The notes below the pieces were generated by a model. The model made no database searches. It was given only the letters and a program-made list of their open reading frames with translations, and was not told the DNA's origin. 64,000 nucleotides of DNA from NCBI RefSeq assembly GCF_900110125.1, contig NZ_FOCN01000006.1, positions 114,921-178,920 of the forward strand. The letters run 5' to 3'. Both the position numbers and the translations under genes were made by a program. Positions 51,976 through 60,055 of this stretch are shown here, in pieces; within the stretch, counting starts at the first letter, position 1; each line of letters begins with the position of its first letter. The stretch is from Cryobacterium luteum. Its GTDB lineage: Bacteria > Actinomycetota > Actinomycetes > Actinomycetales > Microbacteriaceae.

Positions 51976-52835
51976 ACCGCCTCGCCATTCCCAAGACCTA
52001 CAAGCTCTACATCGGCGGTAAATTCCCGCGCAGTGAATCCGGCCGGGTCTACGAGGTGCTCTCGCACAAGGGCGACTTTCTCGCCAATGCCGCCAAGGGC
52101 AGCCGCAAGGATGCCCGCGACGCCGTCGTTGCCGCCCGCAGCGCCCTCGGTGGCTGGGCCGGTGCCACGGCTTATAACAGGGGCCAGGTGCTCTATCGCA
52201 TCGCCGAACTGCTCGAAGGCCGCCGAGCGCAGTTCATCGACGAGATCATGAGCAGCGAGGGCGGGAACGCCGCCGCCGCGAGCGCCCAGGTTGACGAGGC
52301 CATTGACCGCTGGGTCTGGTACGCCGGCTGGGCCGACAAGTACGTGCAGGTCGCCGGTAACGCCAACCCGGTTTCCGGGCCGTTCTTCAACCTCTCGGTG
52401 CCTGAACCGAGCGGCGTCGTCGCGATCATCGCGCCGCAGGGCAGCGAATCGCTGCTGGGGCTGGTCAGCGCCATCGCGCCGGCCCTGGTGGCCGGCAACA
52501 CGGTTGTCGTCGTCGCCAACGAGAACGCACCGCTCTCGGCCATCAGCCTCGGCGAGGTGCTCGCCACGAGCGACGTGCCCGGCGGAGTGGTTAACATCAT
52601 GACCGGTTCCCCGGCCGAGATCGCCCCGTGGCTGGCCAGCCACGCCGACGTGAACGCCCTCGACCTGGTCGGTGCCGGCGACCTCGACTGGGTGGAGCTG
52701 CAAATCAGCGCCGCTGACACCCTGAAGCGGGTGCTCCCGCCCGAAAACGGGGCGGATGCCGCGGCTCCGGCCCTGTCCCGCATCCTCGCTTTCACCGAGC
52801 TGAAGACGGTCTGGCACACCAAAGCGATTCTCTGA
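51972..52835 (+). CDS. Half-length aldehyde dehydrogenase-like protein
   Basis: This 287-residue protein aligns by eye with only the N-terminal, NAD-binding half of aldehyde dehydrogenases: YIGGKFPRSESGRVYEV, AARSALGGWAGATAYNRGQVLYRIAELLEGRR, FFNLSVPEPSGVVAIIAPQ and GNTVVVVANENAPLSAISLGEVLATSDVPGGVVNIMTG. The catalytic Glu and Cys and the oligomerisation domain are absent. The GTG start is coupled to the full-length enzyme, and the frame is intact, so it looks like a maintained protein, perhaps a regulatory or structural partner. It ends with AFTELKTVWHTKAIL. Confidence 0.78.
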   Translation: MNRLAIPKTYKLYIGGKFPRSESGRVYEVLSHKGDFLANAAKGSRKDARDAVVAARSALGGWAGATAYNRGQVLYRIAELLEGRRAQFIDEIMSSEGGNAAAASAQVDEAIDRWVWYAGWADKYVQVAGNANPVSGPFFNLSVPEPSGVVAIIAPQGSESLLGLVSAIAPALVAGNTVVVVANENAPLSAISLGEVLATSDVPGGVVNIMTGSPAEIAPWLASHADVNALDLVGAGDLDWVELQISAADTLKRVLPPENGADAAAPALSRILAFTELKTVWHTKAIL

Positions 52836-52879
52836 ACGCGCCCGGGGACGACACTCAGCCGGGGGTCAAGAGAACGGGA

Positions 52880-52885
52880 TAGGCT
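52880..52885 (+). promoter_or_regulatory. -10 element (TAGGCT), leaderless oxidoreductase gene
   Basis: TAGGCT lies seven bases before the ATG at 52893; the spacer CCGCCGC lacks a ribosome-binding site. Confidence 0.5.
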
Positions 52886-52892
52886 CCGCCGC

Positions 52893-54413
52893 ATGACCTT
52901 ACGCAGAGCACTTGTCACCGGAGCAACGGGCTACATCGGGGGGCGCCTGGTTCCCAAACTCCTCGAGGCCGGTTTCACGGTGCGGGTGCTCGTGCGCACC
53001 CCGTCGAAGCTGCGTGACGTGCCGTGGGCAGACCAGGTCGAGGTCGTGCAGGGGGACCTCGGCGACCTCGCCTCCGTGCAGCGCGCCTGCGTCGACATCG
53101 ACGTGCTGTACTACCTCGTGCACTCGATGGGCGCGGCCGGTGACTTCGAGAAAACCGAGCACCTGGCCGCCCAGAACGTCGCGCAGGCCGCTGCCGCAGC
53201 CCACGTTGAGCGCATCGTCTATCTTGGCGGGCTGCACCCCTCGACCGGAACGCTCTCGCCCCACCTCAACTCCCGGCGGGAAGTCGGCCGTATCCTGCTC
53301 GCCAGCGGTGTGCCGACCATTGCCTTCCAGGCCGGCGTGGTCATCGGTTCCGGCTCGACCTCGTTCGAGATGATCCGCCACCTGACCGACGTGCTGCCGT
53401 ACATGCCGGCACCCAAGTGGGTGCGCAATAAAATCCAGCCGATCGCCGTGCGCGACGTGCTGTACTACCTTCAGGCCGCCGCCGACCTGCCGCCCGAGGT
53501 GAACCGCACCTTCGACATCGGCGGACCCGACGTGCTCCGTTACGGCCAGATGATGAACGGCTACGCCCTGGAGGCCGGCCTCAAGCAGCGGGCCATCGCC
53601 GCCCTGCCGGTGCTCACCCCCTGGCTGGCCTCACAGTGGGTGAACCTGGTCACGCCGATTCCGCGCAACCTCGCCATCCCCATCATCGCCTCGCTGCAGT
53701 ACGACTGTGTCGTGAGCGAGAGTGACATCGACGAGTTCATTCCGCAGCCGAAGGACGGCCTCACCGGTTATCGACGTGCGGTGCGCCTCGCGCTCGGCCG
53801 CATGCGCGACGGCGACGTCGAGACCAGCTGGCGCAACTCCTCGATCGAGGGCGCGTCGAGCAACTCGCTGCCGAGTGACCCTGACTGGGCCGGCCACGCC
53901 GTCTACACCGACCTGCGCGAGAAGACCACCCCGGCCGACCCGGCGGCCCTCTGGCGGGTCATCGAGAGCATCGGCGGCGAAAACGGCTGGTACTCCTTTC
54001 CGCTCGCCTGGGCGGTGCGCGGCCTGATGGACAAGGCCGTCGGCGGCGTGGGCCTGCGCCGCGGACGCCGCAATCCCGACCATCTGCACAACGGCGAGGT
54101 GCTCGACTTCTGGCGGGTGGAACAGATCGACCACGGCAGCTTCTTGCGACTCCGCGCCGAAATGCGCGTTCCGGGTCGAGCCTGGCTGGAAATGAGCGTC
54201 TCACCAACGGTTGCCGGCGGCTCGGTCTACCGGCAGCGTGCCATTTTCTTTCCCCGCGGCCTCGGTGGCCGGCTGTACTGGGCGGTCATCTTTCCGTTCC
54301 ACGGCATCATCTTCGAGGGCATGGCTACCCGGATCGCCGCGGCGGCGGCGGTGGAACGCGAAGCTGAGGCCGGGCATCCGCTCGCGACAGTTTCTCACTC
54401 CAAGGGCGACTGA
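52893..54413 (+). CDS. NAD(P)-binding SDR-like protein with DUF2867 domain
   Basis: This 506-residue protein has an N-terminal extended-SDR Rossmann domain (ALVTGATGYIGGRLVPKLLEAGFTVRVLVRTPSKL; VYLGGLHPSTGTLSPHLNSR) and a C-terminal DUF2867 domain (about residues 330-490, with WRVIESIGGENGWYSF, NGEVLDFWRVEQID and IFFPRGLGGRLYWAVIFPFHGIIFEGMATRI). A NAD(P)-dependent reductase or isomerase role is likely, but the substrate is unknown. The RBS-less ATG suggests a leaderless transcript separate from the deo genes. Confidence 0.82.
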   Translation: MTLRRALVTGATGYIGGRLVPKLLEAGFTVRVLVRTPSKLRDVPWADQVEVVQGDLGDLASVQRACVDIDVLYYLVHSMGAAGDFEKTEHLAAQNVAQAAAAAHVERIVYLGGLHPSTGTLSPHLNSRREVGRILLASGVPTIAFQAGVVIGSGSTSFEMIRHLTDVLPYMPAPKWVRNKIQPIAVRDVLYYLQAAADLPPEVNRTFDIGGPDVLRYGQMMNGYALEAGLKQRAIAALPVLTPWLASQWVNLVTPIPRNLAIPIIASLQYDCVVSESDIDEFIPQPKDGLTGYRRAVRLALGRMRDGDVETSWRNSSIEGASSNSLPSDPDWAGHAVYTDLREKTTPADPAALWRVIESIGGENGWYSFPLAWAVRGLMDKAVGGVGLRRGRRNPDHLHNGEVLDFWRVEQIDHGSFLRLRAEMRVPGRAWLEMSVSPTVAGGSVYRQRAIFFPRGLGGRLYWAVIFPFHGIIFEGMATRIAAAAAVEREAEAGHPLATVSHSKGD

Positions 54414-54508
54414 GGCGGGCCGCTCTGTGGACAAAACGTGCGGATAGTCTGAGAATTCTGGCGGCTCGCACCGGTTCGAGGCATGATGGAAACGAGTAGG
54501 AGGCCACG

Positions 54509-55069
54509 ATGTCAGTTTCTCTCGCCTTTTTGGGCGACGGCCTCGTTGCGGGCGGTCAATGGGACGAATGGTTTCCCGAACACGACGTGCACAATCTGGC
54601 GCTGAGTGGAAACACCACCGACGAGGTCATTGAACAGCTGGATCAGGTCATTGAGCTGCGGCCGGATGCCATCGTCATCGGGGTCGGAACCAACGATCTC
54701 GGCTGGCGCAAATCCGACGAGTATGTCGTGCGCAATCTTGAAACCATCCTGCACACCCTGCGCCGCGCACTACCGGAAACCCGCATCATGGTTCAGTCGG
54801 TTCTGCCACGCGACCGGGAGTTCGCCCCGATCATTCGCTCCATCAACCGGCATATCTGGCAGTACGCCCCCACCCAACACGTGCAATACCTCGATCTGTG
54901 GCCGGCATTGGCCCTGCCCGACGGCGAACTCGACCCGGCGCTCGGCATCGACCGGCTGCACCTGAATCCGGCTGGCTATGCGGCCTGGCTAAGCGAACTG
55001 AAGCCCGGGCTGGAGATTCTGTTCGAACGCCCGCCGTCGACGACGTCCATTCCCATTCAGCACGCCTGA
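54509..55069 (+). CDS. SGNH/GDSL-fold protein lacking the catalytic serine
   Basis: This 186-residue protein has the SGNH-hydrolase fold: block I LAFLGDGLVAGGQWDEWF, block III GVGTNDLGW (catalytic Asn) and block V DRLHLNPAGYAAWL (Asp and His). Block I reads GDG where GDS is required, so the Ser nucleophile is replaced by Gly. Esterase activity is therefore doubtful unless another residue takes over. AGGAGG precedes the ATG. It lies alone between the DUF2867 gene and the DUF2207 gene, in the same direction. Confidence 0.77.
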   Translation: MSVSLAFLGDGLVAGGQWDEWFPEHDVHNLALSGNTTDEVIEQLDQVIELRPDAIVIGVGTNDLGWRKSDEYVVRNLETILHTLRRALPETRIMVQSVLPRDREFAPIIRSINRHIWQYAPTQHVQYLDLWPALALPDGELDPALGIDRLHLNPAGYAAWLSELKPGLEILFERPPSTTSIPIQHA

Positions 55070-55121
55070 TCCGCATACGAGCGGGCCGGGCCTGGCAGAG
55101 TTTCGAGCGCCGCACGCTCGG

Positions 55122-55127
55122 TAGAGT
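55122..55127 (+). promoter_or_regulatory. -10 element (TAGAGT), leaderless DUF2207 gene
   Basis: TAGAGT lies six bases (GGAGTC) before the ATG at 55134. Confidence 0.5.
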
Positions 55128-55133
55128 GGAGTC

Positions 55134-57047
55134 ATGCTCCGATCGGTTCGTCCTGCCCTTGTTCTGACCCTCGGTGCGCTGGTCTTCGGGGGAGCCGTGT
55201 TCGCGCTCGCTCCGTCCGCGCAGGCCGCAGCTGCCGGAGCGGCGAACACCAGCGCCGTCAGCCTGGTGGGCTCCGACGCCAACGACTTCAGCTTCGAGTC
55301 CTTCGATGCGCAGTACGAGCTCGGGCTTGACGCCGACGGCCGCTCGACGCTCACCACCGTCGAAACGATCGTGGCCCGATTTCCAGACATCGATCAGAAC
55401 CACGGCATCCGCCGGGCGTTCCCCACGCGATACCAGGGCCACCCGACCGATATCGTGATCGACAGCGTCACCGATGAGACCGGAGCACCGCGCAGTTTCG
55501 ACACCGAGACCACGAGCGAGGAGCGTGAGCAGGAATTTCTCGACGTGACCATCGCCGCCGACGAATTCGTGCACGGTGCGCAGACCTACGTGATCACCTA
55601 TGAGCAGTCGAATGTGACGCTGTACCCCGCCGACGCGAACACCGAAGAGTTCTACTGGGACGTGAACGGCACCGGGTGGGACCAAACTTTCGGCCTGGTC
55701 ACGTCCACCGTGCGGTTCGATCCGCAGCTGGTCGACCAGCTGCAAGGACAGGCGCTCTGTTTTCATGGACCGGAAGGCTCCAGCACACCGTGTGAGGACA
55801 TCCGCGTGGTCGGTTCGTCGGCGCAGCCGGCCGTGATCGGGCTCGCCAGCAATCTGGATGCGCGAGAAACCCTCACTGTCGTCGTTCCGTTCGAGCCGGG
55901 CACCTTCGTGCCGCGGGATGATTCCTTCACCGCCAACGCACTACCGAGCGTGGGGCTGGTCGGCGCACTGGTGACCCTGTTCACGGCGCTCGTCGCCGGT
56001 CTGCTGCGGACCACGCGTTGGCGGAGCGCCGCCGGCCGCTTCACGATCATCGCCGAATATCTGCCGCCGCGGGGGGTGAACCTGCTCACCTCCGGCGATG
56101 TCACCGGCACAGCCAGCAAGGCGATGGCAGCCCAGTTCATCAGCTTTGCGGTGCGCGGCAACGTGCGCATTCTCGAAGCGGGCGACAAGAAGAGCCACTT
56201 TCTGCTCGAATTCGTGCACGCACACGGGGTCGATGAGACCGAGAGTCGTATTCTCGGCAAGCTGTTCCCCGGTCTGCAGGCCGGCGACCAGCGAGACCTG
56301 AAGAAGAAGAGCATCTCTTTGAGCAAGGCGCTGCAGAAGGAGCGCCTGGCTGCCAGAGCGCAATCGTTGCGGCTGGGCCTGCGGGAGAAGAAGAACGACG
56401 GCCTGCGGTTCTGGCTGTTTTTGCTCGCGGTCGTCGGTGCCGGTGTGGCACTGGTGGGAAGCCTCGGCGCCGTCATCACCGTTGTGGGCGGTTGGTGGCC
56501 GTTGTTGTTCATCGCCGTCGCGATCATCAGCGCGGTGGGCACGTTCGTGTTCGCCGGTAATCTGCGACCGCTGACCGAAAGCGGCGCTGAGCTCCGTGAC
56601 TATCTGAAGGGCGTCAAGTTGTATATAGGTCTGGCTGAAGCCGATCGGCTGCGAGTATTGCAGAGTCCGGAGGGAGCCGTGCGCTCCGTGTATCGGCCGG
56701 AGAATTCACGCCCCGATCTGACCCAGGGCACCGATACAGCGGATGCCCCCTCCGTGCAGATCGTGAAACTCTACGAACGAGTGCTGCCCCTGGCCGTCCT
56801 GTTCGGGCAGGAGAAGGACTGGTCCGGCGTTCTCAGCCAGTATTACGCCGAAAGCAACACGCAGCCCGACTGGTATTTTGGGTCTGGAATATTCCAGGCG
56901 GCCTACTTCGCCGGTGCGATCAGCACGTTTTCGACCGCCACGAGCGCGTCCTGGTCGGGCAGCGCCGCGAGCTCATCGAGTTCTGGCGGCGGCGGTGGTG
57001 GCTTCTCCGGTGGCGGTGGCGGCGGCGGCGGCGGAGGGGGCGTCTGA
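55134..57047 (+). CDS. DUF2207 membrane protein
   Basis: This 637-residue protein has a signal peptide (LVLTLGALVFGGAVFALAPSAQAA), an extracytoplasmic beta-rich DUF2207 domain (about 50-260, with LTTVETIVARFPDIDQNHGIRRAFP and VTYEQ-like YVITYEQSNVTLY), a transmembrane helix near 270-290, and a pair of helices near 425-475. The C-terminus ends in a Ser/Gly-rich run finishing with eleven consecutive Gly and Val, a hallmark of this family. The function of DUF2207 is unknown. It shares one base with the next gene (TGATG), so they are coupled. Confidence 0.85.
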   Translation: MLRSVRPALVLTLGALVFGGAVFALAPSAQAAAAGAANTSAVSLVGSDANDFSFESFDAQYELGLDADGRSTLTTVETIVARFPDIDQNHGIRRAFPTRYQGHPTDIVIDSVTDETGAPRSFDTETTSEEREQEFLDVTIAADEFVHGAQTYVITYEQSNVTLYPADANTEEFYWDVNGTGWDQTFGLVTSTVRFDPQLVDQLQGQALCFHGPEGSSTPCEDIRVVGSSAQPAVIGLASNLDARETLTVVVPFEPGTFVPRDDSFTANALPSVGLVGALVTLFTALVAGLLRTTRWRSAAGRFTIIAEYLPPRGVNLLTSGDVTGTASKAMAAQFISFAVRGNVRILEAGDKKSHFLLEFVHAHGVDETESRILGKLFPGLQAGDQRDLKKKSISLSKALQKERLAARAQSLRLGLREKKNDGLRFWLFLLAVVGAGVALVGSLGAVITVVGGWWPLLFIAVAIISAVGTFVFAGNLRPLTESGAELRDYLKGVKLYIGLAEADRLRVLQSPEGAVRSVYRPENSRPDLTQGTDTADAPSVQIVKLYERVLPLAVLFGQEKDWSGVLSQYYAESNTQPDWYFGSGIFQAAYFAGAISTFSTATSASWSGSAASSSSSGGGGGGFSGGGGGGGGGGGV

Positions 57048-57394
57048 TGGCTCGGGTAATGGGCACACCAGCCGAACCGACCTTCACCCGTTCGGCACTC
57101 GCACCGGGGCTGCTCGGCGCCATCGTTCTGCTCGCCGGACTGGCACTCCTCGAGAGCGAGAGCTTCATCATCATCCGCTACGCGGTCAGCATCCTCGCGC
57201 TCATCATCTGCGTTTTTGTGATCCAGGCCCGGTCCTGGTACTGGCTGATCGGCCTTGTTCCGATGGCCGTGCTGTGGAACCCGGTCGTGATCCTCGACCT
57301 CAGCGGGCAGGGCTGGGTTTCGGCGCAGTTCATCGCTGCCATCGTTTTCATCATCGTCGGTCTGCGCACCAAGGTGCCGGTTCGCAAGGAATGA
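57047..57394 (+). CDS. Small membrane protein (DUF6804-like)
   Basis: This 115-residue protein has about four hydrophobic helices (LGAIVLLAGLALLE; IIIRYAVSILALIICVFVI; YWLIGLVPMAVLWNPVV; FIAAIVFIIVGL). RYAVSILALIICVF with WNPVV is reminiscent of DUF6804 proteins. Start and stop of this and the preceding DUF2207 gene overlap, which suggests a common membrane function. Specific role is unknown. Confidence 0.7.
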   Translation: MARVMGTPAEPTFTRSALAPGLLGAIVLLAGLALLESESFIIIRYAVSILALIICVFVIQARSWYWLIGLVPMAVLWNPVVILDLSGQGWVSAQFIAAIVFIIVGLRTKVPVRKE

Positions 57395-57708
57395 ACGAAG
57401 GCGTAGACTACAAGCGCGTTGAGAACCGGGTCAGGTCTCTACTGTGCGCTCGCATTCGATGTCATCACCCCTTGATCGGGTGATTCAACGGCACCGCCGC
57501 TGCGACAGCATCCGTTTGACTTTGGGTTTGACGTCATGATCAGGGCCCGTGCTGTGTTTCTCAAATCGATTATTTCTGCACCGTGTGGTTTGACACCGCG
57601 GGAATGATAAGTGGAATGCAGCGTTCCGGTAACACCAGAATGCCGTGACCGGCACACGTGGACAGGTACAGCCGGTACCCGTACCGTGCTGCTTCGAAGT
57701 GGAGAACA
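57395..57708. other. Intergenic region between DUF6804-like gene and SNF2 helicase
   Basis: This 314-nt gap has no credible gene on either strand. It holds a weak hairpin (ATCACCC 57464-57470 and GGGTGAT 57478-57484), three TTTGAC words (near 57514, 57526 and 57589) without matching -10 elements, and the helicase promoter at its right end. A small RNA cannot be excluded, but nothing specific is seen. Confidence 0.5.
57659..57687 (+). promoter_or_regulatory. Promoter of the SNF2 helicase gene
   Basis: TGGACA (57659-57664), a 17-nt spacer and TACCGT (57682-57687) match a housekeeping promoter. The predicted start leaves a leader of about 15 nt containing the GGAGA site. Confidence 0.6.
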
Positions 57709-59895
57709 ATGGCTTATACCCGCACCGATGCCTCGGGCAGCCGGAACAACCTCGGCCGTAATGGAGCCAGCCGCAACCGTGCGCATCCGCGTTCCCGCGA
57801 CGACGACGCGCCGATCATTCCGATTCTGGCGCGCAAGGTGCGCGAGGTTGAGGCCAAGGCGCAGTCCGGCACCAAGCTTGGGCCAACCAACCGCACCAAG
57901 TATCAGGTCATCGCCCTGCTCATGCGCGAAGAACGAGCCCGGGTCAAGGGCGACAAAGAGCTCTCCGACGCGAACCGAGCAGAGCTGCTCAAACGCCTCG
58001 ACGGCATCGCCCAGATTCTGGCCAAGACCGCGGCCAGGGACACCAGCCTGATCACACTGCTCGAGCCCGACGCCGGCGTGTCGACCGTGGCCCAGCGCTT
58101 TCGTCGGGACTGGCTGATCGAATCGGGAGCCGAGCTGAGCCCCGACGAACTCATCATCACCCGGGAGCCCGAAGCGGCACCGGTCGTGCTGCAGAACCAG
58201 GTCATCCCGCAGTCCGTCAAGGCCAGACAACTGGCCAACCCGTTCCTCGCCCCCGACTTCAGCGCTGCCGCCCAACCGATCGTGCACCCGCGCCGGCTCG
58301 CCAACTGGGAACTGCTCGGCCCGCTCTTCAAATCGTTCGAGTACGGTTCAGGCGGACAGGCGGCCAGCATGGACATGCCGGAGGCGCCCCGCCTCGACCG
58401 GCTGTCACCGAACGGCATGGAACTCATGCGCCACCAGGCCCGCTTCATTGAGAGCGCCAGGCTGGGGCACCGCAGCTACCTGCTCGCCGACGAGCCAGGC
58501 CTCGGCAAAACCGCGCAAAGCCTGCTGGCAGCATCCGTTGCCAACGCCTACCCGTTGCTGGCCATCGTGCCCAACGTGGTGAAAATGAACTGGGCCCGCG
58601 AGGTGGAACTGTGGACGCCGAACCGGCGGGCCACCGTCATTCACGGAGACGGCGACACCCTCGACGCTTTCGCCGACGTCGTCGTGGTGAACTACGACGT
58701 ACTTGACCGGCACTTGGCCTGGCTCGGCACGCTCGGCTTCAAAGGCATGGTCGTCGACGAGGCGCACTTCATCAAGAATCTGTCGTCCCAACGGTCCAAG
58801 CACGTGCTCTCGCTCGCCGAGCAGATTCGGCGCCGCACCCCGGGCGGTAACCCGCTACTGATGGCGCTCACCGGAACCCCCCTCATCAACGACGTCGACG
58901 ACTTTCGTGCCATCTGGCAGTTCCTCGGCTGGATCGACGGGGACAAGCCAGCGCCCGCGCTGCTGAAACGCCTGGAAGAAACGGGGCTGAACCCAGCCGA
59001 CGTGGGCTTCTACAAAGAAGCCCGCGCCGCCGTCATCGACATGGGCATCGTGCGTCGCCGCAAAGTCGACGTGGCCGCCGACCTGCCGGCCAAGCGCATC
59101 GCCGACCTGCCGGTCGAGCTCGACGACGATCTCGGCCGTTCCATCCGCCAGGCCGAACGTGAACTTGGCGCCCGCCTGGTCACCCGCTATCAGGCGCTCG
59201 TCGCCGCCCGGCATGCCGGCTCCGGCGGTCCGGCTGTCCCCGACGAAGATCAGCGGGATGCCTACATTCGCGCCGTCGCCCACGCCGAACTCGAAGATTC
59301 CAAAGGCCAGACCACCGGGGAAAACGTCTTCACGATGGTGCGCAAGATCGGCCAGGCCAAGGCCGGTCTCGCGGCGGACTACGCCGCGCAGTTGGCCCGC
59401 TCGGTCGGCAAGGTCGTGTTCTTCGCCAAGCACATCGACGTCATGGACACGGCAGAAGAGATCTTCGCCAAACGCGACCTGCGCACGGTCTCCCTACGCG
59501 GCGACCAGAGCGCGCTGGCCCGCCAGGCCGCGATCGACTCGTTCAACAACGATCCCGACGTCGCCATCGCGGTGTGCTCGCTCACCGCAGCCGGTGTCGG
59601 CGTCAACCTGCAGGCCGCGTCGAACGTCGTGCTCGCCGAGCTGAGCTGGACGGCGGCCGAACAGACGCAGGCCATCGACCGGGTGCACCGCATCGGCCAG
59701 GACGAGCCGGTCACCGCCTGGCGAATCATTGCCGCGCACACCATCGACGCGCGCATCGCCGACCTGATCGGCAGTAAGCAGGGTCTCGCAGCGCGCGCCC
59801 TCGACGGTTCGCAGGAGGAGTATTCGGCGGCCGATTCGGTGCAGGCGAGTGCCCTCATCTACGTTCTCACGCAGGCTCTGGACGGAAAGCTGTAA
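57709..59895 (+). CDS. SNF2-family DEAD/DEAH-box ATPase
   Basis: This 728-residue SF2 ATPase of the SNF2 type probably remodels protein-DNA complexes or RNA polymerase. A 240-residue N-terminal region is basic and unrecognised. Motif I is DEPGLGKTAQSLLA (Walker A, about 261-268; the usual DEMGLGKT has Pro for Met), motif II VVDEAHFIKN near 348, motif III ALTGTPLIN, and helicase C motifs V and VI are NVVLAELSWTAAEQTQAIDRVHRIGQ near 660. The ATG at 57709 has GGAGA before it; the in-frame ATG at 57658 would precede the -10 box. Confidence 0.88.
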   Translation: MAYTRTDASGSRNNLGRNGASRNRAHPRSRDDDAPIIPILARKVREVEAKAQSGTKLGPTNRTKYQVIALLMREERARVKGDKELSDANRAELLKRLDGIAQILAKTAARDTSLITLLEPDAGVSTVAQRFRRDWLIESGAELSPDELIITREPEAAPVVLQNQVIPQSVKARQLANPFLAPDFSAAAQPIVHPRRLANWELLGPLFKSFEYGSGGQAASMDMPEAPRLDRLSPNGMELMRHQARFIESARLGHRSYLLADEPGLGKTAQSLLAASVANAYPLLAIVPNVVKMNWAREVELWTPNRRATVIHGDGDTLDAFADVVVVNYDVLDRHLAWLGTLGFKGMVVDEAHFIKNLSSQRSKHVLSLAEQIRRRTPGGNPLLMALTGTPLINDVDDFRAIWQFLGWIDGDKPAPALLKRLEETGLNPADVGFYKEARAAVIDMGIVRRRKVDVAADLPAKRIADLPVELDDDLGRSIRQAERELGARLVTRYQALVAARHAGSGGPAVPDEDQRDAYIRAVAHAELEDSKGQTTGENVFTMVRKIGQAKAGLAADYAAQLARSVGKVVFFAKHIDVMDTAEEIFAKRDLRTVSLRGDQSALARQAAIDSFNNDPDVAIAVCSLTAAGVGVNLQAASNVVLAELSWTAAEQTQAIDRVHRIGQDEPVTAWRIIAAHTIDARIADLIGSKQGLAARALDGSQEEYSAADSVQASALIYVLTQALDGKL

Positions 59896-59957
59896 AGCGA
59901 CCAGATGCTCTGCTGCGATTCGACCGATTTGAGTCGACCCCACTGCAGGCACCATGA

Positions 59958-59986
59958 TTGTCGGAGCGCCCTTGTAAGAACATAAT
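59958..59986 (+). promoter_or_regulatory. Promoter of pfkA
   Basis: TTGTCG (59958-59963), a 17-nt spacer and CATAAT (59981-59986) form a good promoter with a leader of about 60 nt to the pfkA ATG. Confidence 0.65.
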
Positions 59987-60055
59987 TGTGACCGAGCGCA
60001 GGTTACGACATGATCCGTACGACACGACTCGTCCCGCTATCAAGATCGGCCAGCC

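Noticed and set aside
51972..52835. Half aldehyde dehydrogenase as a frameshifted pseudogene
   Set aside because: No catalytic-domain remnants are seen in any frame downstream, where a clear promoter and the next gene begin; the frame is coupled and intact, so it is kept as a gene.
57395..57708. Possible small RNA gene
   Set aside because: Only one weak 7-bp hairpin and scattered TTTGAC words are visible; no terminator or paired promoter supports a discrete transcript.
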